A stretch of 28,145 bases of DNA from JBOGZD01 sp050697155 (GTDB lineage Bacteria; Actinomycetota; Thermoleophilia; Solirubrobacterales; 70-9), in the NCBI GenBank assembly GCA_050697155.1, contig JBOGZD010000024.1, positions 1 through 28,145 of the forward strand, in the 5' to 3' direction. The translations under genes and the position numbers were made by a program. Shown here piece after piece: positions 14,948-22,566 of this stretch. The number at the start of each line of letters is the position of its first letter. Position 1 is the first letter of the stretch. The notes beneath the pieces are model-generated. The model was not told where the DNA came from. It worked only from the letters and a program-made list of their open reading frames with translations, and did not search any database.

Positions 14948-15961
14948 TCAGCGCGCCCTCCGATCTCGAGCGCCGTTGGTGCCATCAGTCTCCTCTATCG
15001 GCACGAGGAGCCTGACCCTTGTGCCGATCTCCGGCCTCGAGGTGACCTGCAGGTCGCCGCCCACGAGCAAAGCGCGCTCGCGCATGCCGGCGATCCCCAA
15101 CCCGCGGGCCGCCTGGTCGAAGGTGAAGCCGTGCCCGTCGTCCCCGATCGAGAGCTCGATCCCCCCGTCGGCGCGCAGCAGCCGCACCCGGACGTGCTCG
15201 GCGCCCGAGTGGCGGGCGGCGTTCGAGAGCGCCTCCTGGGCGACCCGGTAGACGACCAGCTGCACGTCCTGGGGGATCGCGCCGAGCTCGCCGTCGGCCT
15301 CGAAGCTGGTCTCGATCCCCGTCTTGTCGCCGAGCTCGCTCAGATGGCCCGAGAGCGCGGCCTTCAGCCCGAGATCGTCGAGCGCGGTCGGGCGCAGCTG
15401 GCGGGCGAGCGTGAGCAGTTCCTGCATCGCCTGGTTGGCGAGGAAGCGGGTCTCGGCGAGCTCGGCCGCGAGTTCGGGTGGCGCCTTCTTGCGGGCGGCC
15501 TCCAGGCGCAGCAGCAGGGCGGTCAACGACTGGTTTACCTCGTCGTGAAGATCGCGCGCGACCCGCGCCCGCTCCTCCTCCTGGGCATCGAGCGCCGCGC
15601 TCGAGGTTCGCCGCCGCTCGGACTCGAGCCGCTCGAGCATCCGCAGGAACGCCTGGTGCAGGCGCTCGACCTCCTCGGGTCCGCCCGGGCCCTCGACCGC
15701 GCGCAGATTGGCCCCCGGGCGCGAGAGGTCGGCGCGCTCCATCTGGTCGACGAGCCGCTCAAGGGGGCGGAAGCGGCGCTGCAGCAGCACGACGTTGACG
15801 ATGATCGTGAGCGCGATCGCGAACCCGAGCACCAGCCCCGCCTCGGGCCGCTCGCCGAGGTCGACGTTCGGGTTCGCGGCGACCACCGCCGCGACCACGG
15901 CGGCGACGATCAGCAGCAGGTTCACCAGCAGCACCTGCGTCATCAGGTCGCGTCTGCGCAT
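14948..15961 (-). CDS. NarX/DesK-type sensor histidine kinase
   Basis: This 337-residue kinase has two membrane helices (about 8-29 and 41-61) separated by only about a dozen residues, so there is no real extracellular sensor. A HAMP-like linker (61-115) and HisKA_3 domain follow, with phospho-acceptor H139 in RDLHDEVNQS. The HATPase has an N box with N247 (QEALSNAARHS), DDGHGF (274-279) and GLGIAGMRERA (287-297). Such short-loop kinases often sense membrane stress. It is divergent from htpX, a membrane-quality protease, which fits that idea but does not prove it. GTG 15964 just upstream is an alternative start. Confidence 0.92.
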   Translation of the reverse strand: MRRRDLMTQVLLVNLLLIVAAVVAAVVAANPNVDLGERPEAGLVLGFAIALTIIVNVVLLQRRFRPLERLVDQMERADLSRPGANLRAVEGPGGPEEVERLHQAFLRMLERLESERRRTSSAALDAQEEERARVARDLHDEVNQSLTALLLRLEAARKKAPPELAAELAETRFLANQAMQELLTLARQLRPTALDDLGLKAALSGHLSELGDKTGIETSFEADGELGAIPQDVQLVVYRVAQEALSNAARHSGAEHVRVRLLRADGGIELSIGDDGHGFTFDQAARGLGIAGMRERALLVGGDLQVTSRPEIGTRVRLLVPIEETDGTNGARDRRAR

Positions 15962-16135
15962 CACGTCTAAGTATCGGCCTCCAGGGCGGCGGGCTGGACC
16001 CCAGGCCGAATAGGGGTTGGACCCCATGATCTCGCGAGCCGCCCTTGTCAGAATGTGTGGTGCAGGTTCATGCCCCGGCCGCCTGCGCCTCAGAGGTTGA
16101 GAGCCGGGAAGGCATAAGGAGAACGACCCCCCGCG
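15962..16135. promoter_or_regulatory. Divergent control region of the kinase and htpX genes
   Basis: On the minus strand GATACT (15975-15970) lies 6 bases before GTG 15964, a possible leaderless kinase promoter. TGGACCCCA occurs twice in direct orientation (15995-16003 and 16018-16026). The second copy forms an inverted repeat GGGGT-TGG-ACCCC (16013-16025). AAGGAGAA at 16116-16123 is the htpX ribosome site, with a long 12-base spacing. I see no CIRCE element and no convincing htpX -10 box. Confidence 0.45.
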
Positions 16136-16996
16136 ATGACCACCACCCGCAGATCCAACGTCGCCGCCACGCTGCGGACGACAGTGCTCATGGCCACCCT
16201 GACCGGCCTCCTGGTCGTCATCGGGGCGCTGATCGGTGGCGCGAGCACGGCCCTCATGTTCCTCTTCATCGCCGCGCTGCTGAACCTCGGCGCTTACTGG
16301 TTCAGCGACAAGCTGGCGCTGAAGATGAGCGGCGCGAAGCCCGTCTCCGAACAGGAGGCGCCGGGCCTGTACCAGATGGTGCGCGAGCTCACGACTCGGG
16401 CCGACCTGCCGATGCCGAGCCTCTACGTGATCCCGCAGGACCAGCCGAACGCGTTCGCCACCGGGCGCAACCCGAAGAACTCGGCGGTCGCGGTCACCCA
16501 GGGGATCATGCGGCTGCTCTCCGAGGACGAGCTGCGCGGCGTCATCTCCCACGAGCTGGCCCACATCCGCAACCGCGACATCCTGATCCAGTCGGTCGCG
16601 GCGACGATCGGCGGTGCGATCACCTACCTCGCCTACATGCTGATGTGGTTCGGCGGCGACGACGAGTCCCCCTTCGGGCTCATCGGCGCGCTGGCGCTGG
16701 TCATCCTCGCCCCGCTCGCCGCGTCGCTGATCCAGCTCTCGATCTCGCGCCAGCGCGAGTACTCCGCTGACGCGACCGGAGCCCAGATCAGCGGCAACCC
16801 GGAGTCGCTCGCCTCGGCGCTGCTGCGCCTCGAGGAGGGAGCGAAGGCGATCCCGATGCAGGTCAACCAGGCGACCGAGCCGCTCTACATCGTCAAGCCG
16901 TTCTCGGCCGGCGGAATCGCGGGTCTGTTCTCGACCCACCCGCCGATCGAGGAGCGCGTCCGGCGCCTGCGCCAGATGCGCCCGGCGCTCGGGTAG
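16136..16996 (+). CDS. htpX: HtpX-like M48 membrane zinc metalloprotease
   Basis: This 286-residue protein has two N-terminal membrane helices (about 13-36 and 38-56) and a catalytic domain with zinc motif HELAH (H139, E140, H143). A further hydrophobic pair lies at about 153-203, and the third ligand is E208 in SRQREYSADATG. The C-terminal STHPPIEERVRRL is diagnostic of HtpX. The family degrades misfolded membrane proteins during envelope stress. It ends before a hairpin at 17021. The two-component genes next door read divergently from a shared control region. Confidence 0.94.
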   Translation: MTTTRRSNVAATLRTTVLMATLTGLLVVIGALIGGASTALMFLFIAALLNLGAYWFSDKLALKMSGAKPVSEQEAPGLYQMVRELTTRADLPMPSLYVIPQDQPNAFATGRNPKNSAVAVTQGIMRLLSEDELRGVISHELAHIRNRDILIQSVAATIGGAITYLAYMLMWFGGDDESPFGLIGALALVILAPLAASLIQLSISRQREYSADATGAQISGNPESLASALLRLEEGAKAIPMQVNQATEPLYIVKPFSAGGIAGLFSTHPPIEERVRRLRQMRPALG

Positions 16997-17020
16997 CGGC
17001 GCTCGAACAACGAGTCACGT

Positions 17021-17049
17021 AGGGGGCCGGCCCGCAGCACCGGCCCTCT
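17021..17049. terminator. Hairpin after htpX
   Basis: AGGGGGCCGG (17021-17030) pairs with CCGGCCCTCT (17040-17049), with one mismatch and a 9-base loop. No T-tract follows, which is common for terminators in GC-rich actinobacteria. Confidence 0.5.
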
Positions 17050-17110
17050 GCGTAGGTGGTGGGGCGGATTTCGTCAGCGGACTTGACGTTTTCCGCCCAA
17101 CCTCGCCCGA

Positions 17111-17124
17111 TATGGTCCGCCGCC
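17111..17124 (+). promoter_or_regulatory. Leaderless-type -10 box of the reductase-like gene
   Basis: TATGGT (17111-17116) is 8 bases before GTG 17125. TTGACG at 17083-17088 is a good -35 sequence, but the 22-base spacing is too long for a standard pair. Confidence 0.4.
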
Positions 17125-18392
17125 GTGGCAGAGCGCGACCTCGACGTCGTCGTCTTCGGCGCCAGCGGCGTCACCGGGCGCCGGGTGGCCGCCTACCTGG
17201 CAGAGCGTGCCCCGGAGACGGGCGCGAGCTGGGCGGCGGCGGCGCGCAACCCCGACAAGCTCGCTCGTGAGCTCGACGCCGAGGGGGTGAGCGCGCCGGA
17301 GCGATCGTCGCCGACCTCGACGACCCCGACTCGCTGGCGGCGATGGCATCGCAGGGCCGCGTCGTCCTCAACCTCGTCGGCCCCTACACCACCTACGGGC
17401 GGCCGGTGATCGAAGCCTGCGTCGCCAACGGCGCCCACTACGCCGACCTGACCGGCGAGATCCCCTTCGTCCGCGAGATCCTCGACGACTTCGGCCAGCG
17501 GGCCACCGACGCCGGCGTGAAGCTGGTCCAGGTCTGCGGCTTCGAGTCGCTGCCGCCCGACCTGGCGGTGACGCTTGCGGCGGAGGCTGCCAGCGCGCGA
17601 TGGGGCCAGGACCTGGCGGAGGTCGAGCTGGAGCTGACGGTGCGCCAGCCGCCCGGGGTGCCCCGGCCGTCCGACCTGATCTCGGGCGGCACGTTCCAGA
17701 GCATGGCGGCGGCCGCCGGGAGCGCCGAGCCGGAGCGGATCACCGACCCGGCCGCGCTGGTCCCCGACCCCGACCTCGCCGAGCGGGTCCGCAGCCGCAG
17801 CCCGATTCGGGTCAGGCCGCGCCGCGGAGTGGGCGGCGCCGTGATCGCGCCGATGCAGCCGGCGGCGTTCATCAACCCGGCGGTGATCCATCGCAGCGCC
17901 GCCCTTGCCGCCGCCGAGACCGGGAGGCCGTTCGAGCCGTTTCGCTACCGCGAGGGGGTAGCGGTCGGCGGCGGGGCGGCGACGCTGCCGTTCCGCTACG
18001 CGGGTGCCGGGGTGCTCGCCGGCATGCAGGCATCCCTCGGCGCGGTCGCCCGCATGGGGCCGGCGACCCGGCGGCGCATGTCAGGTGCGATGTCGCGGAT
18101 GCTGCCGTCGTCGGGATTCGGCCCGAGCCCCGACCGGCTCCACGGCTGGACCTGGCGGATGTGGGTTCGCGGCGAGACGGCCGGCGGCAACGAGGTGGTG
18201 GTCGATGTCGACGCCGAGGGCCACCCCGGCTACCTGGCGACCGCGCGGATGCTGGGCGAGGCGGGGCTACTGCTGGCCGAGGACGGGGCGACGCCCGACC
18301 GCGCCGGGCACCTTACCCCTGCCACCGCCATCGGCACGGACTCGGTCGAACGCTTCGAGCGGGCGCGGCTGCGGTTCTCGGTCGCCGACTAG
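17125..18392 (+). pseudogene. Saccharopine-dehydrogenase-like reductase, frameshifted
   Basis: The frame starting GTG 17125 gives a Rossmann N-terminus, VVVFGASGVTGRRVAAYLAE. After about residue 55 it turns into low-quality sequence, while the next frame (open from about 17283, first ATG 17343) continues with ADLDDPDSLAAM, NLVGPYTTYGRP and CGFESLPPDLAV. These belong to the SCCPDH / trans-acting enoyl reductase family of NAD(P)-dependent oxidoreductases. Adding one G in the GGGGG run at 17283-17287 would restore one 422-residue protein, close to the family length. Either the gene carries a one-base deletion or the assembly has a homopolymer error. The intact C-terminal frame alone is 17343-18392. 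Substrate unknown. Confidence 0.85.
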
Positions 18393-18412
18393 TGCACGGC
18401 CGGGTGCACTAG
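18389..18412. terminator. Perfect 9-bp inverted repeat at the end of the reductase-like gene
   Basis: CTAGTGCAC (18389-18397) and GTGCACTAG (18404-18412) are exact reverse complements around a GGCCGG spacer, and include the stop codon. No T-tract follows. A terminator hairpin is likeliest; a dimeric-regulator operator for the GT2 gene starting 19 bases later is possible. Confidence 0.5.
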
Positions 18413-18430
18413 GTCCCCAGGAGCGGCTCG

Positions 18431-19408
18431 ATGGACGCCGCGCCCGGCTACTCGATCGTCGTCGTCACCTGGCACTGCGCCGATCACCTGCGCGCGCTGG
18501 TCGAGTCGATGAACGCCCAGCTCGACGGCCGCCAGCAGCTGATCGTGGTCGACAACGGTTCGAGCGACGACCCGGGGGCTGCCGCGCGTCGGTGGAGCGG
18601 GGAGCTCGAGTTCGTCGCCCTCGGCCGGAACGCTGGCTTCGGGCCCGCCTCGAACGCGGGCGTCGCGCGGGCGAAAGGGGCGGTGACGGTGCTGCTCAAC
18701 CCCGACACCGAGCTGCTCGACGCCGGCCTCGACCGGCTCGCCTCGGTGGCGGCCGAGCGTCGCGGCCTGGTCGGCCCGCGGGTGTTGAACGCCGACCGCA
18801 CCGTGCAGCCCTCGGCAAGCGGCCCGGAGGTTGGGGTCTGGCCCTGGGTGCGCGCGCTGCTGCCCGGGGCGGTGACGCCGCCGGCGCTGCGCCGGTTCAC
18901 CGAGCCCTACCGGCTCGACCGCCCGGCGCGGGTCACCTGGCTCACCGGCGCCTGCATCGCCGGCCCGACGGAGGCGCTCGCCCGGCTCGGCCCGTTCGAC
19001 CCCAAGCTCCACCTCTATGGCGAGGACGTCGACCTCGGCCTCCGTGCCGCCGCGGCCGGAGTGCCGGTCTGGTTCGACCCCACCGCCTGCCGGATCGTCC
19101 ACCACGGTCAGGCCTCCTCGACGCCGGCCTACGGTGACCGCGAGGGCTGGCGGCCCCAGGGAACGGTCAACTGGCGCGCCGCCCTCCGCCGCGCCCACGG
19201 CCCCCGCCGCGAATGGCTGGCCTGGCGAGCCCTCCGCCTGAACCTCCGCCTCCGCCTGCTGGCCAAGCAGGCCCTCCGGCGAGCCACGGAGGCCGACCGC
19301 GCGGCCCACCGAGCAGCGGTGAGCGCCGAGCCTGTCCCCGTCTTGCCACAAGCGCCTCTGCGGCGGGTGGCACCGGAAAGGGCCCCAACCACGCGCGACA
19401 GCGCGTGA
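18431..19408 (+). CDS. GT2 glycosyltransferase, rhamnosyltransferase (WbbL)-like
   Basis: This 325-residue enzyme starts at ATG 18431 after AGGAG. Its motifs are SIVVVTWHCADHL (8-20), VVDNGSSDD (39-47), GRNAGFGPASNAG and the metal site NPDTE (90-94). TGACIAGPTEAL and YGEDVDLGLRAAAAG follow, the ED being the usual catalytic-base region of WbbL/RfbF-like rhamnosyltransferases. There are no membrane helices. The last 60 residues are basic and variable. It is separated from the reductase by a palindrome and ends inside a strong terminator, so it looks like a single-gene unit. A role in linking sugars of a cell-wall glycan is inferred; the donor is not determined. Confidence 0.87.
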   Translation: MDAAPGYSIVVVTWHCADHLRALVESMNAQLDGRQQLIVVDNGSSDDPGAAARRWSGELEFVALGRNAGFGPASNAGVARAKGAVTVLLNPDTELLDAGLDRLASVAAERRGLVGPRVLNADRTVQPSASGPEVGVWPWVRALLPGAVTPPALRRFTEPYRLDRPARVTWLTGACIAGPTEALARLGPFDPKLHLYGEDVDLGLRAAAAGVPVWFDPTACRIVHHGQASSTPAYGDREGWRPQGTVNWRAALRRAHGPRREWLAWRALRLNLRLRLLAKQALRRATEADRAAHRAAVSAEPVPVLPQAPLRRVAPERAPTTRDSA

Positions 19409-19420
19409 TTGGGGTTTGTT
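19383..19420 (+). terminator. Intrinsic terminator of the GT2 gene
   Basis: A 14-base arm starting CCCCAACCACG (19383-19396) pairs with 19401-19414 (one C-A mismatch) around a GACA loop, followed by TTTGTT (19415-19420). It overlaps the last codons of the glycosyltransferase. Confidence 0.8.
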
Positions 19421-19485
19421 CCGGGTGACAGGACCCGCCGCCCGAGCGCATGATTGCTCAGGCGGTTGGCGGCGCGCGCCGGTGC

Positions 19486-19529
19486 TACTCTTTCTGAAGC
19501 AATAGGGTGAATCCCGATAGGGATTTGGA
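19486..19529 (+). promoter_or_regulatory. Promoter and leader palindrome of the rhodanese-ThiF gene
   Basis: TACTCT (19486-19491) is a plausible -10 box. About 20 bases downstream, AATCCC-GATA-GGGATT (19510-19525) is a perfect inverted repeat, continuing into GGATTTGGA (19521-19529), the sequence also found before the Rrf2 gene. The position in the early leader suits a repressor site. ATG 19541 has no clear Shine-Dalgarno sequence. Confidence 0.5.
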
Positions 19530-19540
19530 CTTTTGGGCTT

Positions 19541-20752
19541 ATGGCGGCGACCGCAGAGCCAATCGAGCAGATCAAGCAGCGGATCGAGTTGATCTCGCGC
19601 GACCAGGCGCGCGCGGAGATCGCCTCCGGCGACGCGAAGCTGATCGACGTCCGCGAGCAGCAGGAGTGGGACGAGGCGCACCTCGCCGAGGCCACCCACG
19701 TGCCCCAGGCCGAGCTGCTCGAGCGGATCGACGAGCTCGTCCCCGACACCTCCCAGCGGGTGCTGCTCTACTGCCGCACCGACAACCGCTCCTCTCGCGC
19801 CGCCGACGCCCTGCGCAGCCTCGGCTACGACAACGTCGGCGTGATCGAGCGCGGCATCGTCGGCTGGAGCGAGGAGGGGTTGCCGGTCGAGTCCGAGTCC
19901 GGGCTGACCGCCGAGCAGCGGATGCGCTACTCGCGCCACACCCTGCTGCCCGAGGTCGGCACGGAAGGCCAGGTCAGGCTGTTGAGCTCGAAGGTGCTGC
20001 TGCTCGGCGCCGGCGGGCTCGGCGCGCCGGCGGCGCTCTACCTCGCCGCCGCCGGCGTCGGCACGCTCGGGATCGTCGACGACGACGTCGTCGACGAGAC
20101 CAACCTCCAGCGCCAGGTGATCCACAACACCGAGCGGGTCGGGCAGCCGAAGACCGCCTCGGCCCGGGCGACGATCGAGGCGCTCAACCCCGACGTCAAC
20201 GTGGTCGAGCACCGCACCCGCCTGGACGCCTCGAACATCCTCGAGCTGCTCGAGCCGTACGACATCATCGTCGACGGCGCCGACAACTTCCCCACCCGCT
20301 ACCTGCTCAACGACGCCTCGGTGCGGCTCCGAAAGCCGGTGGTCTCGGCGTCGATCCTCGGCTTCGACGGACAGATCTCGACCTTCGTCCCCTACGAGGG
20401 GCCCTGCTACCGCTGCCTCTACCCGGTGCCGCCGCCGCCCGAGCTGGCGCCGAGCTGCGGCGCCAACGGCGTCCTCGGCGTGATGGCGGGGGTGATGGGG
20501 ATGCTGCAGGCGAACGAGGTGGTCAAGCTCGCGGCCGGTATCGGCGAGCCGCTGGTCGGCCGGCTGCTGCTCTACGACTCCCTCTCCACCCGCTTCACCG
20601 ACCTGAAGGTGAACCGCGACCCCGGCTGCCCGATCTGCGGCGACGACGTCGCCGAGATCCCGGAGTCGGAGCTGGGCAAGTTCCCCGACTACGAGCTGTT
20701 CTGCAACGCCCCGGCGCGCGAGCCGTCCCCGGCCACGGCCCGGACCGCCTGA
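19541..20752 (+). CDS. moeZ: Rhodanese-ThiF/MoeB fusion: sulfur-carrier adenylyl- and sulfurtransferase
   Basis: This 403-residue protein has an N-terminal rhodanese domain (about 18-116) with active-site C78 in LLYCRTDNRS. A ThiF/MoeB E1-like domain (about 123-370) follows, with ATP-binding GAGGLG (156-161), DDDVVDETNLQRQ (180-192), GADNFPTR (246-253), zinc cysteines C289/C292 and C363/C366, and C306 in APSCGANG. Such proteins adenylate the C-terminal glycine of MoaD/ThiS/CysO-type carriers and convert it to a thiocarboxylate. In actinobacterial MoeZ and eukaryotic MOCS3 the rhodanese domain is C-terminal, whereas here it comes first. The carrier gene follows 43 bases downstream. The symbol denotes function by similarity, not strict orthology. 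Confidence 0.9.
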   Translation: MAATAEPIEQIKQRIELISRDQARAEIASGDAKLIDVREQQEWDEAHLAEATHVPQAELLERIDELVPDTSQRVLLYCRTDNRSSRAADALRSLGYDNVGVIERGIVGWSEEGLPVESESGLTAEQRMRYSRHTLLPEVGTEGQVRLLSSKVLLLGAGGLGAPAALYLAAAGVGTLGIVDDDVVDETNLQRQVIHNTERVGQPKTASARATIEALNPDVNVVEHRTRLDASNILELLEPYDIIVDGADNFPTRYLLNDASVRLRKPVVSASILGFDGQISTFVPYEGPCYRCLYPVPPPPELAPSCGANGVLGVMAGVMGMLQANEVVKLAAGIGEPLVGRLLLYDSLSTRFTDLKVNRDPGCPICGDDVAEIPESELGKFPDYELFCNAPAREPSPATARTA

Positions 20753-20780
20753 CGCCGAGAGCGTCGCGCTGCCCCTGAGC

Positions 20781-20795
20781 TAGATTCCAGCCGCG
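20781..20795 (+). promoter_or_regulatory. Leaderless-type -10 box of the sulfur-carrier gene
   Basis: TAGATT (20781-20786) is 9 bases before ATG 20796, and there is no ribosome-binding site. The carrier may thus be transcribed independently of the ThiF gene. Confidence 0.4.
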
Positions 20796-21092
20796 ATGCC
20801 GACGGTGAAGATCCCGCCCATGCTGCGTCCGAAGACCGACGGCGAGGCCGAGGTCACCGCCCCCGGCGGCACCGTGGGCGACGTGCTCTCCGCGCTCGCC
20901 GCCGCCCACCCCGGGACCCGCGACCAGCTCTTCGGCGCCGACGGCCAGCTCAACCGGTACGTCAACGTCTACCTGAACGACGAGGACGTCCGCGTCCTCG
21001 ACGGCCTCGAGACCCCGGCCTCGGACTCCGACACTGTGGTCATCCTGCCCGCTATGGCGGGCGGAGCACCCCTCGCCGTGCGCAACGTCTAG
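20796..21092 (+). CDS. MoaD/ThiS/CysO-family sulfur carrier with C-terminal tail
   Basis: This 98-residue beta-grasp protein starts MPTVKIPPMLRPKTDG. It has the family motifs TVGDVLSALAAAHPG and RYVNVYLNDEDVR, and the C-terminal VVILPAMAGG. In a mature carrier the Gly-Gly (89-90) is the end and becomes the thiocarboxylate. Here eight more residues (APLAVRNV) follow before TAG, so activation by the upstream ThiF-like enzyme should need proteolytic trimming, as known for QbsE/PdtH-type carriers processed by JAMM (Mec+) proteases. No such protease and no cysM are in the window. The closest role is CysO-like cysteine synthesis or MoaD-like cofactor synthesis; sequence alone does not decide. Confidence 0.88.
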   Translation: MPTVKIPPMLRPKTDGEAEVTAPGGTVGDVLSALAAAHPGTRDQLFGADGQLNRYVNVYLNDEDVRVLDGLETPASDSDTVVILPAMAGGAPLAVRNV

Positions 21093-21098
21093 ATCCTC

Positions 21099-22538
21099 GT
21101 GAGGGTGAGCGCTCCTGGGGCGAAGGCGCTCCCTCCGGAGGTGCTGCCCGTCGCCACCGATTGCGTCCTGCGCCGAGACGGCGACCGCCACCGGGTCAGC
21201 TACCGCCTGCCGATCCCCTACTTCGGCTTCCTCTGGCGCCCGCTCGTGGCGCGCCGCGCGCACCGAATCGAGGCCGCCGCCGACGCCGGACGCCCGCTCC
21301 CGACCGGACTGCCTTGGTGGGCGCCCCCGGAACACCTCGGCGAGCGGGCGAGCGTCGCACTCGCCGGCGCCTGCCTGATCACGCTGCTGTGGAGCTATGG
21401 GGGTGGCACGCTCGGCCTGCTCTCACAGACGCTGCCCTACGCCGCCGAGACCTATGACGTCGGTGATAGGGCGCTGGGCACCGGACTGGCGATCGTGCGC
21501 GGCGGGGTCGTCCTGGCGCTCGCGCTCGGCGTCTTCGCCGACCGCTTCGGAAGGCGAGCCCCGGTCCTGCCGCTCGTCGTCGCCCACTGCCTGCTCGCGG
21601 GGGCGATCGGCCTCGCCACGAGCTTCGAGCTCTACATCGCCGGCCACGTTGTCCTGCGCTGCCTCGACACCGCCCTGGGGATCGCGATCGTCCTGCTCGT
21701 CGTCGAGATCGTCCCCGCCGGCTCCCGCGCGATCTCGCTGGCCCTGGTCGGTCTCGCCGCCGGTGGCGGGATCTCGCTCGCCGTCGCCTCGCTGCCGATC
21801 GCGAGTGCCGGGCGGGGCGGATTCGCCGCCGTCTACCTGCTGCAGCTGCTCGCCCTGCCCCTGGCGATCCATGCTGCCCGGCGCCTCGGCGAGTCGCCGC
21901 GCTACCTGCGTCACGCGCGCGAGCGACATGGGTATGGCGAGCTCCTTCGCGGACCCTACCGGGGCCGACTCGCACTGGTGGGTGGGATGGCCTTCCTGGC
22001 CGCGGTCTTCACCGCCCCGGCGCTCGAGTTCGTGACCAGATACCTCGACCGCAGCCATGACTTTTCGAGCTTCGAGATCGTCGCGTTCCTCGCCGTCACC
22101 GGGCTACCCAGTTTCCCGGCCCTGATCGTCGGCGGGCGCTTGGCCGACCTCTACGGGCGAAAGCCGGTCGGGGTGCCCCTGGTCGCGACCTCGGCGGTCG
22201 CGTACGCCTGCTTCTTCGTCGCCCCCTCGCCCTGGATCTGGCCGCTGGCCCTGGCGGGCGCTGTGCTCGGCTCCGCCGGGGGAGCGGCGCTCGCTCCCTA
22301 CGACGCGGAGCTCTTCGCGACCCGGATCCGCTCGGTCGCACGCAGCGCGATCCTCGCGCTGGCGGTCGCCGGATCGGCATTCGGCCTGCTGGTGGTGGGG
22401 TTGCTCTCGCCACTGATCGGGCTTGGCCCCGCGATTGCCTCGCTGGCCGTCCTGCCGCTCGTCGCGGCGGTGATCGTGCTGCTGCGCTTCCCCGAGACCG
22501 CCCGCCTCGAGCTGGAGGTCACGGCCAGGGAGGTCTGA
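21099..22538 (+). CDS. MFS transporter with N-terminal soluble extension
   Basis: This 479-residue major facilitator protein starts at GTG 21099, six bases after the carrier stop. Residues about 1-85 are soluble, with RHRVSYRLPIPYFGFLWRP and LPWWAPPEH. About 12 hydrophobic segments follow. The MFS loop 2-3 signature appears as GVFADRFGRRAP and its second-half echo as GGRLADLYGRKPVG. ESPRYLRHARE and the final RFPETARLELE resemble the sugar porter / SLC22-like branch. Position suggests co-transcription with the carrier gene, but no functional tie is evident. The substrate cannot be predicted. Confidence 0.87.
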   Translation: MRVSAPGAKALPPEVLPVATDCVLRRDGDRHRVSYRLPIPYFGFLWRPLVARRAHRIEAAADAGRPLPTGLPWWAPPEHLGERASVALAGACLITLLWSYGGGTLGLLSQTLPYAAETYDVGDRALGTGLAIVRGGVVLALALGVFADRFGRRAPVLPLVVAHCLLAGAIGLATSFELYIAGHVVLRCLDTALGIAIVLLVVEIVPAGSRAISLALVGLAAGGGISLAVASLPIASAGRGGFAAVYLLQLLALPLAIHAARRLGESPRYLRHARERHGYGELLRGPYRGRLALVGGMAFLAAVFTAPALEFVTRYLDRSHDFSSFEIVAFLAVTGLPSFPALIVGGRLADLYGRKPVGVPLVATSAVAYACFFVAPSPWIWPLALAGAVLGSAGGAALAPYDAELFATRIRSVARSAILALAVAGSAFGLLVVGLLSPLIGLGPAIASLAVLPLVAAVIVLLRFPETARLELEVTAREV

Positions 22539-22566
22539 GTTGACGTCAGCGGCCGCCGGTCAACTC
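22537..22566. terminator. Hairpin between convergent MFS and glycosidase-like genes
   Basis: GAGTTGAC (22537-22544) and GTCAACTC (22559-22566) are perfect 8-bp arms with a 14-base loop containing GCGGCCGC. It overlaps both gene ends, so it could serve both strands. There is no T-tract. Confidence 0.5.
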
